Shown here in pieces: positions 23,854-36,395 of a stretch of 62,500 nt of DNA. The number at the start of each line of letters is the position of its first letter. Positions within the stretch are counted from its first letter, which is position 1. Location of the stretch: assembly GCA_012295275.1 (NCBI GenBank), contig CM022667.1:16601484-16663983 (forward strand), given 5' to 3'. The DNA is from Chrysomallon squamiferum (lineage: Eukaryota > Mollusca > Gastropoda > Neomphalida > Peltospiridae). Both the position numbers and the translations under genes were made by a program. The notes under the pieces are model-generated. The model saw only the letters and a program-made list of their open reading frames with translations, was not told where the DNA came from and searched no databases.

Positions 23854-26800
23854 TTATTATTATATTTGTTTGTTTGTTTTTTGTTGTTGTTTTTTTTGTG
23901 TAGGATGTATGACATCTTACTGTTCTATTTTTTGTTTTTATTTTTTCTTCTGACGGAGGAGTGGTTTTCAGTGAAAACAAGATAACACATAGATACATAC
24001 ATACATACATACATACATACATACATACATACATACATACATCCATACATATATATATATATGTATATGTATGTGTTTGTGTCTTCTTTTTCTTTCTTTC
24101 AAAAAACAACTTTTAAAAGCAGGTAACTAATTATTATTCATATTACTATGGACATTTTACAGGATCCAAGGCGATACTTACCAAGAAGAACATCAGTAGC
24201 ACTGATAGTTCAGCGGTTATCTGGGCCATTAAAGAATATGTACGACCTCAGTCGATTGTATTTCATCTGAAGAAAGGTAGCTTTTTTCTTTATTTGCAGT
24301 TTCCAGTGTGCAAACACATATGCATAGATAAACACATGCACAGACAGATATTGACACAAGTATTATTACATTACGTATATACAAATACATACACATATTC
24401 TTACATATACACATTTACAGATATACATACATACATACAGACATACACATACATAACATACATATTTACATACATATTTACATACTTTTATACGTATAAC
24501 CAAATATACATATATTAACCAACAAAAAAGTAATATTAAAGTAAAAACATTTTTGAACAAATTAAAAACTGACGCATCATACGTTTCTGTCCTTAAAATA
24601 AATAAATTCTATATACGTTTATTTATTTGTTTGTTTGTTTGCTTGTTTGTTTGTTTGTTTGTTTGCTTTTTCATTTGTTTGTTTGTTTGTTTGCTTGGTT
24701 GCTTGTTTATTTATTTATTTATTTATTTGTGTATTTATTTATTTATTTATTTACTTATTTATTTACTTACTTACTTATTTATTTGCAGCGACAAGGATGA
24801 ACGTGTTTGTGAGTGACAATTACCACTTCAAGCCATCAACCAAATGTATAACTATATCTACGATTCAGCATGAGATCAACGGAGTGATGATATACTATTT
24901 CTGCCGTCTGCATCCGGAAACTCGCTACATTAAAGTGCTGACCAACACGACACAAATACTGAAGGACTCCACTTTGTACTTGAATGCTCTTGAGGAATGT
25001 AAAGAATTACATATTTTTCAGAACACGCTTTACAGATACCGAGTCTATGTTAACCTTGCTTTCTCTATTTGAAATAATGTATGGCAGTCGTAATACAATT
25101 TATTTAGTTGCAGCTCAAAATTATTTCGAGTGATGACTATAAGCACGTTAAGATATCAGTTCAAGTTAAGATAAATGAGATTTATGAAAGATCCAGTCTT
25201 AATTGAACAGTTTTGATAAAGAAGAAATTAATGTCATTCTTTTGTCACATCGCCAGTTTTATGAAATTCACAATTCACAACATTGTATTACTCGTTCAGT
25301 TTGTTTGAAATATGAGTGAAAACTGTTTTAACCGAGTTTAGCTAAGAAAGATAAACAGCTGGTATATGGAAGAGGATAAGAAAAAAAAAACATAATCTAG
25401 ATTTACTTGTGAATCAGTGACACTTGACATCTGATGGAGGCACTGACAAGAAATTAGTCCGATAAAACAATCATTCTTAATTTAACAATCCACGTTTCAT
25501 TTAAAAGTTTTCTTAAGAAGATTTTGTATTTTTTCAGCTAAGGAGTGCACAGAAGATAGACAGTCTAAACTCTACATGGGCAAAATAAATTTTACATGGA
25601 CAGGAGAGATCTGTGTTAGATGGGACGAAGTGGTAACTTCTCCATACAAAGCAGCTAACTTTTCAGACTGGAGATTAAAGGATACGGAAAACTATTGTCG
25701 TAATCCTTCTGGAAAGAAAAAAAGGCCTTGGTGCTACCTCTCTGTGGACGGCCGCTGGGATTTCTGTCCAGTTCTGAAATGTTGTAAGCAACTCTGTTCT
25801 TGTCTTATAGTCACGTGACAAGTGTCGCTGTAAAGTAAGTAGTTCGTAAACTTCTTATTCTAGTGATTGTTAAGATGTTATTATTACCAGGATGACTAGT
25901 TGTAGTTATTGTTATTATTATTATTATTATTATTATTTATTTATTTTTTTTTTTTTAACATGATTATTATTTCTCATATTCGTTATTAGTAATAATAATA
26001 TTATAGTTCTATTTGTTTTTTCTATCACAGCGACTGAATGCATGTTTGGAAAATACGGCAATTTTTATGACGGTTTAGTTTCCAAAACCAAATCAGGCCA
26101 GACATGTCAAAAGTGGAATAAATACAAACCTCATAAACATGACTTCAAACTGTTTAAGTTGTTTTATCGTGGTAAAAAAAATCACAACTACTGTCGCAAT
26201 CCGCTGTCATCACAGACACGTCCTTGGTGTTTTACTACAAACAGCTCTCTGAGATACGAGCCCTGCGATATACCGAGCTGTCGTAAGTATAACGTTAAAC
26301 TCGTAAAGGGTTAAGAAAAATATGTCCTGTCATTTAATCCATTTCTTTTTCTTTAGCCACAAACTTGGGCGAGAGATATGAAACAAATATTAAAATAATA
26401 GATTCACGTTTTTTAACATCATACAAACGGATGCCAGCTTGAGTATGAGAGTGAATAAAATATAAGGATGTTGTTTCCGTTAAGAATATTTAATACTTAT
26501 AAAGTGCTTAGTAACTTCATTAACTCATACATTATTTAACTTTTTAATTTCAGCTGAACATTTTGATGTGTTCTCAGCCCGTCTTGATGATGTCGTGAGT
26601 CTGGATCATTTCAGAAATCAAAGCTACTGCTACTTCTGGAACGAATCATTGAGGTATCAGTCATGGAAGCTGAATGATTTACATAAAAACTGTTTGTCGA
26701 GATCAAACATTGTTGTCGCCTGTGTCGCCGTGAAAGGAGTTGCAGACTACTGGAAATACGTCATCTTGAACTGTAGTAAGTATGTCATGCTTATAGAATA

Positions 26801-29567
26801 AATTAAACAGTGAATATAAATAAGTGGAGTCAATCAATAAATGAATTATCGTTGTTGTTGTTGTTGCTTTGTGTACCTGAATGTATCTATATGTATATTC
26901 TAATCAAAACAATTTAGGGTCAGATGATATATTCGTCATTATTTTCTGAATGTCCATTGTGCTAGCTAATTAAAATGTGATCTTGAATTGAAATCCGCGT
27001 TCATTGTCAACTAGTTTAATTGTCAAAACGTACTTGCTCTGGTACTCAAACTAAGATCAACGTCAAATGTACGTTTTCACAAATTGTTTCATTTGCAAGT
27101 TTGCACATGCATTTCACGTTCACGACTCATACTTTTTCCATAATGGAAGCTGTATGAATCTACGGTACACCTTACACTATCGATGAGAAGTTGGCTTTAG
27201 GCTGGCAGTAAACAAAGAAATATTTGTTTAGAAACTTAAGTCATTCAGAGCGTCAGTGGTCGAGTTTGGTAACTTTACCAAGCAGAGAATGCTGTTCGGC
27301 TGTGGGACAAAATCACAAGTTCGATGGAGGCAAACACACGACACTGGGTTCCCCCACTGGACCGCTCTCTGAGATAAAGTGAATTATGATAATATAATGT
27401 AATATAATGTAATATAATATAATATAATATTTTAAGATTTTACTTATCTGACTGTATCCCTGTCGTGTCAGTCAGTGTAGTGTATTCAGTCAGTGTCAGT
27501 CAGTGTCATTGACTGTAGTGTATTCAGTCAGTGTCAGTCAGTGTAGTGTATTCACTCAGTGTCAGTCAGTGTAGTGTATTCACTCAGTGTCAGTCAGTGT
27601 CATTGACTGTAGTATATTCAGTCAGTGTATGTATGCACTCAGTGTCAGTCAGTGTCAGTCAGTGTCAGTGTAGTGTATTCAGTCAGTGTCATTGACTGTA
27701 GTATACTCAGTCAGTGTATGTATTCAGTCAGTGTCAGTCAGTGTCATTGACTGTAGTATATTCAGTCAGTGTATGTATTCACTCAGTGTCAGTCAGTGTC
27801 ATTGACTGTAGTATATTCAGTCAGTGTATGTATTCACTCAGTGTCAGTCAGTGTCATTGACTGTAGTATACTCAGTCAGTGTATGTATTCAGTCAGTCAG
27901 TGTCATTGACTGTAGTATACTCAGTCAGTGTATGTATTCACTCAGTGTCAGTCAGTGTCATTGACTGTAGTATACTCAGTCAGTGTATGTATTCACTGGG
28001 TGTAATGTATTCAGTCATCTAGTATGTTCAGTGTAGCTTATTCACTTATACGCTGCTCTTCTTAATTCGTTCTCTTTTTCTCGACTTTCTCTCCACACAG
28101 ACACACACACACACACTCTCATATATATTAAATTTATTAATTTGTTTTCTATGTTTTCTATACTTTCTATTATAGTGTAATTTGTTATTGTTTATTTGTT
28201 AGCAGCAGAAACAACAGCAACAACATCACTTATGGAATCATCCACTACGCGGTTGATAACACCAGCTGAGATCTCAGTCACCACTCAGACAGAATTAGCG
28301 ACAAAAAACAAAACAACAACAAACATAACTCCGTCTAGAAAGCCAACGACTACTGCAGTTAATACCACAGCAACCTCAAATACAACAAACATAACGTCGT
28401 CTACAACAGCAACGACTTCTGCAATTAATACCAAGGCAGCCCCAACAACGTATGCAACTACAACGCCGTCATTGACTTCAGTGAGTACTTCTACATCAAC
28501 AGAAACAACATCTAAACAAAAAATGTCAAAAAGAACATCACCAACAACGACTTCAAGAACCAATGGCGCAACAACATCAAGAACATTATCAACATCTTCG
28601 ATTACTTCTACCACAACAGCATCTGAAAGTGGTAAATAGTTGTCATGATGAAGTTAATGAGTGCTGAATTTCTGTTGGCACACTGCCCAAGATGAATAGT
28701 ATAAATATAATAAATAAGAAGAACACGGCAAAGTTATGATGATGATGATGATGATGACGATGACAATAGTAACAAATTATGATGATAACGATGATAGTAA
28801 TAATAATGATAAATACAATAATAATGATGATGATGATGATTATGATAATAAAAAAAAAAAAGTAATAATAACAAATTGATTCAGATTAATAATGAATTAA
28901 AGTTTTCGTTCAGCATTTTTTATTTTATTAATGCTTGTAAATGTGAGAATGTTATTATGTAATGATTGTCTGTGAAGATTTCCATAAACACTACATTAAT
29001 GAAATTAAACTTGTAACAATCTAGAAATCATCTAAACCAGATATTAACACGGGCAGGCACACACAACACACATACTAAACACTCATATTTATATATGTAA
29101 TATTCATTTATTTCCATTCCCTTATTGAATAGTTTTATTCTCTCATCACAGAAGGATCCAGTCTGGATCAGAATAAAGGAACAAGTCCAGAAACAACTGC
29201 AAAGCCAACATTTGCGACATCTACGACCTGGTCAACAGCTGCTACAGTTATACCACCAAACGCATCCAGTGGCAACATGTGTTACGTTCTGCGGTCTATG
29301 ACGAGTGAATATGAAGGTTCCTGTCGTTGTATACGTAAATATATCCCTGGAGACGTCACCGAGATAAAACGAAATGCTCTCCCGCCTTTCAAACACTTGG
29401 TATATGACAAACGAAACCTGACAAAGTACAAGAGGCAGTTCTACAGTGTTCCAGACAACAGACCTGTCTGTGTGACAATTGGCACCTCCTCCTTCATTCT
29501 ACTCTTTGGACTTGCAGCTTTCGTAATCGTCTCAGATTTAATGAGATTTGCTAGTCAGGCATCGTAA
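18809..29567 (+). CDS. Gene B: sushi/fucolectin-like/kringle mucin-like membrane protein, frame open throughout
   Basis: Thirteen exons: 18809-18863, 19489-19674, 20071-20250, 20631-20834, 22656-22847, 23527-23712, 24163-24276, 24789-24998, 25538-25783, 26031-26282, 26554-26775, 28203-28631, 29152-29567. They sum to 2892 bp, 963 residues plus stop, with every intron in phase 1. Approximate residues: signal 1-18, sushi 19-80 and 81-140, fucolectin-like 141-272, sushi 273-334, degenerate fucolectin-like 335-442, kringles 443-524 and 525-608, unknown 4-Cys domain 609-682, Ser/Thr stalk 683-about 870, juxtamembrane segment, helix 934-952, 11-residue tail. A type I surface protein is inferred: lectin-like and sushi modules outside, almost no cytoplasmic domain. 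Kringles here lie outside any protease, so a binding role is more likely than proteolysis. All six cysteines are present in each kringle. Intron 1 appears to use a GC donor. No orthologue name can be given. Confidence 0.82.
19489..19674 (+). CDS. Gene B exon 2: sushi domain 1
   Basis: 186-bp phase 1-1 exon (acceptor CACTTCCCAG, donor C|GTAAGT). Reads DCPEPAPVANAY, YKCVYGYQH, LVRTCNGD, EPVCT. From base 19492 to the end it matches gene A exon 2 except for one base (Asp to Asn after RTC). The open frame continues upstream only because intron 1 is a run of CTA/TTA triplets. Confidence 0.86.
20071..20250 (+). CDS. Gene B exon 3: sushi domain 2
   Basis: 180-bp phase 1-1 exon (acceptor ATGTTGTAG, donor G|GTGATT). 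Reads ECGKPAIVAGADVVVY, VATYHCWDGYTP, NRTCDQT, KWNGEPLIC: four sushi cysteines, WDGY core and late Trp. Confidence 0.85.
20631..20834 (+). CDS. Gene B exon 4: N-terminal half of fucolectin-like domain
   Basis: 204-bp phase 1-1 exon (acceptor TTTGTTTCAG, donor A|GTATGT). Reads INVTSSNQATQSSTK, ADVAVDGTSLCSST, INPWWMLSF, MIHRAKLYL. The ATQSS, AVDG, CSST and PWW elements are the signature of fucolectin/tachylectin-4-type domains, which bind fucosylated or other glycans in characterised members. More canonical than gene A exon 4. Confidence 0.83.
21643..22520. mobile_element. Non-autonomous Tigger/pogo-like DNA transposon in intron 4 of gene B
   Basis: The left end CAGTATACCCTCACCTATTC matches the reverse complement of the right end (CAGTATTCCCTCGCTATTCG) over about 23 bases with few differences. 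A TA flanks each side (21641-21642 and 22521-22522), the target duplication of mariner/pogo elements. Repeated ATTCGCGG motifs inside the left end are typical of Tigger-like ends. The 878-bp body has no transposase frame, so it would depend on an enzyme elsewhere. It lies about 135 bases before exon 5. Confidence 0.82.
22656..22847 (+). CDS. Gene B exon 5: C-terminal half of fucolectin-like domain
   Basis: 192-bp phase 1-1 exon ending T|GTGAGT. Reads NIAVFVVSGINSQKCEMD, LTVDCGAG, LKVVAVYKVK, SLEICNVVIFGLE, aligning with gene A exon 5 and the LCEVEVYG-type ending. The acceptor is the weak GCGTCAAG at 22655; the stronger-looking GATTTAG upstream would put a stop in frame. So the end is firm and the start less so. 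Confidence 0.7.
23527..23712 (+). CDS. Gene B exon 6: sushi domain 3
   Basis: 186-bp phase 1-1 exon (acceptor ATATTTCGCAG, donor C|GTAAGT). Reads SGCDKPDFKIGMRP, VATYNCEESVGFYF, TVKCGVKFSEW, MRCT, a complete sushi domain. It is the intact counterpart of the frame-broken gene A exon 6. Confidence 0.82.
24163..24276 (+). CDS. Gene B exon 7: first part of the degenerate fucolectin-like domain
   Basis: 114-bp phase 1-1 exon (acceptor CATTTTACAG, donor G|GTAGCT). Reads RSKAILTKKNISSTDSSAVI, W-A-I-K-E-Y, SIVFHLKK. It aligns with gene A exon 7 around (A/T)VIW. Short and without an internal Met start, it was found by homology and splice sites. Confidence 0.62.
24789..24998 (+). CDS. Gene B exon 8: second part of the degenerate fucolectin-like domain
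   Basis: 210-bp phase 1-1 exon (acceptor ATTTATTTGCAG, donor T|GTAAAG). Reads MNVFVSDNYHFKPSTKCITI, YYFCRLHPETRYIKVL, STLYLNALEE. The two cysteines and the RYI/RYV strand match gene A exon 8. The long frame upstream is a TTTG/TTTA repeat in intron 7. Confidence 0.66.
25538..25783 (+). CDS. Gene B exon 9: kringle domain 1, complete
   Basis: 246-bp phase 1-1 exon (acceptor TTTTTTCAG, donor T|GTAAGC). All six kringle cysteines are present: KECTED, GEICVRWD, NYCRNPSG, RPWCYLS, WDFCPV, LKC. It shows the YMGKINFTWTG and YCRNP motifs. The lysine-binding Asp-x-Asp pair of plasminogen kringles is not obvious (VDGRW at that place), so classical lysine binding should not be assumed. Confidence 0.88.
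26031..26282 (+). CDS. Gene B exon 10: kringle domain 2, complete
   Basis: 252-bp phase 1-1 exon (acceptor TCTATCACAG, donor C|GTAAGT). Six cysteines: TECMFGK, GQTCQKW, NYCRNPLSS, RPWCFTT, YEPCDIP, PSC. It shares long stretches of near-identical bases with gene A exon 10 (GQTCQKW and NYCRNP-to-CDIP regions). Confidence 0.88.
26554..26775 (+). CDS. Gene B exon 11: unrecognised 4-Cys domain
   Basis: 222-bp phase 1-1 exon (acceptor TTTAATTTCAG, donor A|GTAAGT). Reads FDVFSARLDDVVSLDHFRNQ, SYCYFWNES, KNCLSR, VVACVAVKG, YWKYVILNC. Conserved with gene A exon 11 at SLDHF, SYCYFW, CLSR and YWKYVILNC. No family recognised. Confidence 0.74.
27244..27440 (+). mobile_element. Candidate tRNA-derived SINE in intron 11 of gene B
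   Basis: TGGTCGAGTTTGG at 27257-27269 resembles a pol III A box. AGTTCGATGG at 27318-27327 resembles a B box about 50 bases on. The unit ends in short tandem repeats (AATATAATGT-like), as tRNA-derived SINEs often do. No target duplication was identified, so this is tentative. Confidence 0.35.
27466..28018. repeat. Minisatellite with about 55-bp period in intron 11 of gene B
   Basis: Roughly ten imperfect copies of a unit that combines CAGTCAGTGT steps with ATTGACTGTAGTATA and GTGTATGTATTCA. CAGTCA and TGACTG within a unit can pair, so hairpins are possible. Copies vary by deletion of 4-10 base steps. It precedes the Thr-rich exon 12. Confidence 0.88.
28203..28631 (+). CDS. Gene B exon 12: Thr/Ser-rich mucin-like stalk
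   Basis: 429-bp phase 1-1 exon (acceptor TTTATTTGTTAG; CAG at 28203-28205 or 28206-28208 are in-frame alternatives; donor G|GTAAAT). Reads AETTATTSLMES then long Thr/Ser/Ala/Asn runs such as NTTATSNTTNITSSTTATTS. Heavy O-glycosylation and several N-x-T sites are expected. Equivalent to the N-terminal part of gene A exon 12 but shorter. Confidence 0.75.
29152..29567 (+). CDS. Gene B exon 13: end of stalk, juxtamembrane Cys segment, transmembrane helix, stop
   Basis: Acceptor CTCTCATCACAG; the exon reads EGSSLDQNKGTSPETTAK, GNMCYVLRSM, SCRCIRKYIPGDVTEIKR, KRNLTKYKRQFYSVPD, then the helix TIGTSSFILLFGLAAFVIV and the tail SDLMRFASQAS, ending TAA at 29565-29567. 29409-29551 differs from gene A 14294-14436 by only two bases. 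The basic YKRQ before the helix is a possible but untested cleavage site. Confidence 0.84.
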
Positions 29568-30006
29568 AAGGTAAACATCGGAAAAATTCAAACTTTGAAA
29601 GTACAAAAATATTTAGAATAAAAACGGATTAATCAGGACGGCCATTTTGTAAGCTTAAAATAATTTTAAATTATAATTTACAAGCACACATTTTATTTTA
29701 TTATTATTATTATTTTTTTACTTTATTTTATTATTTTAATTTTTATTATTATAATTATTACTTAGTTTTAGATAATTATTAATGTTTTAAGTAAATTATA
29801 TTTAAATGATCAGTTTTTACCTATATTAAAATATCTGAAATTAATAAAATGTCTTAACAAAAGATCTGAGAATTCAAAATAAAAGATAATACTATTACAG
29901 TTACTGATAGAAATATCCAGAGTATTAGCATAATAAGAAAGTGAAACAAAGTTTTCTAGCTGCTTTTCCTTCATACTGCAGTTTCGTGTTCTTATATCTT
30001 AAGCAC

Positions 30007-30054
<48 letters not shown>

Positions 30055-31006
30055 TTGTCGAAATTTAAAAATATTTATTATTACATAATGATTATTAAAT
30101 TTATTTATTATTGTAGCTAATATAAAAGGGTACACTTATTACAGTTTTTATATTATTTTTACTATTAAATTAGGATTATTATACAATATTACTAATATTA
30201 TTGTTTTGTGTTTTTAAAATGTGTCATTGCATCAGCTTAATTTTCTTACTGGTATTTTAACATTATTACTGTTGTGCAATATTATATTGTCATTTTATAT
30301 TTTCTGTATTGTCGTTTTAAAATTATTTTATAGCAGTCAGTTTATTTTTTTTTTATTGGCATTTTAAGGTTATATAATTAAATTATTTAAGATTCGTATG
30401 CTGTAATTGTTTTAGATAATTATTTAATTGTGATTTTAATCCTATTTATTCTCATTGCATCACGGTTAGGTTTATCCTTCCTATATTTTACTATATTAAG
30501 TAAAACAAAAATTATTTTATTAAATATATTCTTTCAAAATGTTGTAAAATATATAAAATGTTGTAGCTCACATGTATGTATGATATAATACGTTAAATAA
30601 ATAAATCGTGTTTATTCATTCATTTGTTTATTTATTTATGCATGTACTTATTTGTTTATATTTTTGTTTGTTTTTTTAATTAAACAATAATAGTTTAACT
30701 CTGAATTTTCTATCTTAACAACGTCATATTAAGATTTAGTGCATCAATTGTTTTTCTTTTAGCGATCAGAATGGAAGCAAATTGTGTTCAAATACTCAAA
30801 AAGGGATGTATTCATATTACAGCGCCAAACTATTTTAAAACTATTTGTTGTATTTATCTCACCAAAACTTTATCTTCCTTTTTGTTTAAAATCTGAATTA
30901 AGATAGTAATTATGCTCGATTAAAATGACAGTCAGAATAGCAGTTAACAGAAAACGTTGTTTTTTTTTTTTTGTCTTATTACCATTATTTTATTGATTTA
31001 TTTATT

Positions 31007-31057
<51 letters not shown>

Positions 31058-31433
31058 TTTGTAGAAAGAAAATCTTAGTAAGACTGAGTCTTGATTAATG
31101 CTTGCAGAGTCATCTCCCATCAACTAAGAATTTCGAAATATTTATTTCGAATAATAATAATAATAAGAATAAGAATAAGAATAAGAATAAGAATAAGAAT
31201 AATAAATAAATAAATAAATAAACGTAGTAGTAGTAGTAGTAGCAACATAAACATAGAGTTCTAGTAAAGAATAACCAGAAGACAGGTTTCTCTTCACAGA
31301 TTTTGTAATGAATGACCTGTGAAATTTAAATTAACGGACGAACGGAAAGGATAGTTAAGACTGAGTCCAAATTGGACATTTTCGCAGTTACATACCTTTC
31401 ATCTGATGTTTTGATTATTATTATTATTATTAT

Positions 31434-31470
<37 letters not shown>

Positions 31471-32323
31471 AGAGATCGTTAATGTTAAAAAAATATGCGT
31501 AGATGTAGGTACTAAAAAACACCAGCAATAACAGTAATAATAATAAAAAAAATAATAATAATAATAATTAATTGTAGTAGTAGTAGAGTACAGTAATAGT
31601 AGTAGTAGAAACAAGAACAGCTGATTTGTCAAAATTCTTAAGGTTAGGGAATTAAAGCTAAAGGGACATAACTCAGAAAAAGATTCATAGACATGATAAA
31701 AATCTTAATGTGTCACACTTCAGTTCCGTTAATTTAAAATAGTATACAGATGTTAATAATAAGAAAACAAACAATGATAATGCATTAGTTATACCCCGCC
31801 ATGCGTCATTAATCTGTGCCTCGACAACCAGGATATTGACGTAAACAGGACGTAATGCTTTAAAAATGACTTAAAATAACGAAAAACAGCGTAAAGCTAC
31901 GGTAAATACCCGCGAAAGAAAATAATTACTGAATTGCTAAATATTCCTGAAAAAAAAACAACACATTTTAGGTACTTGTTTTTAAACAGAAAGTAGAACA
32001 GTTAACAAAACCATCCAACGGAAGAACGACACAATGAACATTGTGATCCCCACCGTCCACATCGTTGATGGCACCCTACATGTCGACCACCCTTCAAACA
32101 ATGCAAACAATAAAAACAATATAGAACCTAATCAAGATCACTACTACATTTGTTGACAACCGCATCTACAACAGCAATGCCAGCATCATATGAAAGGTAG
32201 TAATTTTTTGGAGGACATATCTACGCTCTCAGACATCAGTATAAGTAAACTGACGAAATTAAAAACGACGACAACAGCGCAGATGTCTGCACAAAGTGAA
32301 ATTATATTTAGGTCTATTTAAAC
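29568..32323. other. Non-coding stretch between gene B and the hAT element
   Basis: AT-rich DNA with (TTTA)n at 30009-30056, a poly-T of about 45 at 31011-31055, AATAAG repeats near 31150-31200 and (TAG)n. I see no gene. Confidence 0.5.
29617..29622 (+). promoter_or_regulatory. Candidate poly(A) signal of gene B
   Basis: AATAAA 50 bases after the stop. Very close to the stop, and further A/T-rich hexamers follow, so it is only a candidate. Confidence 0.35.
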
Positions 32324-34955
32324 CAGTGGTTCCCAACCTTTCAAATATAACAACCCATTTTAGGAAGCGACCCCAATCCTTAAAATATCTTATATATGCA
32401 TTCATTTTTTTTTTTGTACAACAAACTGCCATATATTGCGATTATTGAATTATAGATTATTTATTCGTGAAGTAACTATACATTCCGTAAATTCATGATT
32501 AATTTCAAATTTATTCATAAAAAATTCCAAAGCTCCTACAAACATTAATTAATTGCAAATCAATTCAAAATTATTCGAACACATAAATTTCCACCGTTAT
32601 GTAAAGTATGTTTATGAACTGACCTTAATGAGACGGCTGGTATTGCAGTTTTTTAGCTAGCAATTCTATCCTGGGCTCCGTTGTCGATATAGCACACCTC
32701 AAGTCGTCTTCCACATTTAATTTATTTCGGTACTTGTTTTTAAGGATGAGAAGTTGGGAGAATGCTGCTTTACATAAGTAAGTTGTTGGGAACGGCAATA
32801 AATTCCTTATTGCGATTTCTGATATTACTGGGAATTTTTTGAAACTTTTTGCCCAAAATTCTTGTAGTTGCAGTTCACCAAACCATTATTTAGCTTCAAA
32901 ATTGTTTGTTAAGTCGATGAACTCTTCTTCTGCTGCTTCAGGGACATCAGATACACTGGCATTGAAAGGGTTGATTGTAAGGGAGAAAGATTTGCAACAT
33001 TCATCAGGAAAATAACTTCTTATTTGAACAGTAAGATTTTCCAAATGTTCTTGTATCAAGCCATAGAAGTCATCGATGTTAATTTCATTTGCCGCTTCTT
33101 CAACAAATTGGGCAAGTGTTGGGAACATGTATAATTTCTTTTGGTTAATTTTGGTGATCCAGAGTTCCAATTTCATTTTGAAAGACGATATCTTTTCAGA
33201 CAAAGATATTATCGTACTTTCCTTACCCTGTAATCCTGTATTATAAAATATCTCAAAAATGTCGACCAGGTATGCCAATTTGCACAACGTAAATTCATCC
33301 GTAAACAATGATTTATATTCGATTGCATTTTGAGAAGCGAGAAATATTTGCAGCTCTCCTCTCAATTCAAAAAATCTCTTCAACGCCTTTCCTTTCGAGA
33401 GCCACCTTACCTCTGTGTGAAACAATAGTGTTTCATGCATTGAACCCAAATCTTCACATAAAACTTTGAAGAGCCGTGTTACAAGTGGCCTTGATTTAAC
33501 GACATTTACTGCTTTAATCACTCGGTTAAGCACTTCTTTGAATGGTTCAGGTAACGTCTTGGTAGCTAATACTTGTCGATGAATCATGCAGTGAGTCCCA
33601 ATTACTTCTGCAGTCACTTTTTTAACTAACGATTGGAAGCCAGACTTACAGCCGAGCATTACAGACCCGTCAGTACAAACTCCGCACAATTTCTCCCATT
33701 CGATTGAATGTTCTTTGAAGAAATCATCAATTAAATCAAAAATATCAGCAACAGTAGTTGAAGTTTGCAGAGGCTTACAAAACAAGAAATCTTCTTTAAT
33801 TTTTTCATTTTTATAATAACGAACATACACAAGAAGTTGTGCAAAGTTTGTCACATCAGTAGTTTCATCAAGCTGTATGCTGAACAGCCCAGTTGGAGTT
33901 TCTTTTAATTCTTGAATAATTTGGCATAAAATATCCTCGGACATATCTGTTATCCTTCGTTTTACCGTATTGTTTGACACGGATAGAGGCGATAATTTAT
34001 TTACTGCTTCAGGACCGATCATGGTGCATGGAAAAATAAGATTCTCAGCTATTGTGTGTGGTTTTTTAGAACGTGGTATTCTTAATGCAACCGTGTATGA
34101 AGCTTCAATGGCGGCTAAATTTTTGTTTTGAAATAATCCACTGCTATCAAGCCGGCGGCTTTTGACACCAACAACTTTTGCTTTAAAAAAGTCAATACTT
34201 TTATCTTTCAAATCAGGGTGCTTAGTTTGCAGGTGTCTTTGAAGTTTAGCTGGTTTCATAGACTCATGAGCAAGAACTTCCAAACATACTACACACTGTG
34301 GTCTTTCCACACCTGCAATAACTATGTCAGTGAATCCCCACTTCAAGAAATCATCGCTGTACTTTCTCTTTCTTACACTCATTTTTAAAGGGTTAAGAAT
34401 CACTCAAACAAAACTAACTACGTGTCACTGCAAGTGCGAGTACAACACTAGGTAAGTGGGAGGCAGTGTTGCCAGATGGCTCATACAGAAATCGGCTAGA
34501 ACTAGCTTTGAAAATGTCTAAAAACTGGCTAGACTTAATAGTAAATGGCTAAAGAAAACGGCTAAATTTATCTGTGCATTTTTATGAATAGTTTCTCAAG
34601 TATTCTTACAAAAAATCTAGCCACTAAATGAGTTTTTTTTCGGCCAGATGCTGCCAAATTTGGCTAAATCTAGCCGGAAATCAGCTAATTTGGCAACACT
34701 GGTGGGAGGAGCGACAGTGGTGGCGCGACCAAAACAAAACAGAAACCAAACATGTTCAATACTGGCTCAGATGTTGTGTTGAGTGACTTAGGGAACTGTT
34801 ACATTTAGTTTCATATAACTGTTACATTTAGTTTCATTGAATTTATATAACTGTCTTAATATGTTTTTCACCGTGTTTTATATAATATTCACATTCGGCT
34901 CAAAATCAATTAACGACCCCATTTGGGGTCGAGGCCCACAGGTTGGGAACCACTG
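32324..34955. mobile_element. Complete hAT-superfamily DNA transposon (ZBED5/Charlie-like)
   Basis: The left end CAGTGGTTCCCAACCT is repeated inverted at the right end (34940-34955), 16 of 16 bases. ATTTAAAC occurs immediately before (32316-32323) and immediately after (34956-34963) the element: a perfect 8-bp target duplication, the hAT hallmark. It carries one transposase gene on the minus strand. Perfect ends and duplication argue for a recent insertion. Confidence 0.95.
32625..34403 (-). pseudogene. hAT transposase (BED finger, RNase H-like), one internal stop
   Basis: Open from 34403 (or the likelier start MSVRKRKY at 34382) to a TAA at 32888-32886, 505 codons. A BED-type finger is visible (C37, C40, H57, H62). 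A split RNase H-like core follows, with SIQLDETTDV (Asp179) and GVCTDG (Asp245), then HCMIHRQ. Past the TAA the same frame continues another 86 codons to a TAA at 32627-32625, encoding LQEFWAKSFKKFP, LLPFPTTYLC and LILKNKYRNKL, the C-terminal hAT dimerisation region. So one nonsense change separates the core from the dimerisation segment. Most like vertebrate/invertebrate ZBED5/FAM200-type proteins by pattern. Confidence 0.9.
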
Positions 34956-34963
34956 ATTTAAAC

Positions 34964-36387
<1,424 letters not shown>

Positions 36388-36395
36388 TTACGGCT
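36388..36395 (-). pseudogene. Candidate terminal micro-exon downstream of the 36.7 kb VWC-like exon
   Basis: Minus-strand acceptor TTTTTTCCAG followed by AG-CCG-TAA: spliced in phase 1 it would add two codons and a stop. The surrounding sequence is related to 39.4 kb and 50.4 kb, where the exon would supply only AA-TGA. Weak, but three related copies all give an almost immediate stop. Confidence 0.25.

Noticed and set aside
24553-24816. Phe/Cys/Leu-rich membrane-like frame
   Set aside because: TTTG/TTTA tetranucleotide repeat in gene B intron 7; the real exon begins at 24789 after TTTGCAG.
27466-28018. CRISPR-like regular repeats
   Set aside because: The repeats are contiguous and imperfect with no unique spacers, and the context is a eukaryotic intron: a minisatellite.
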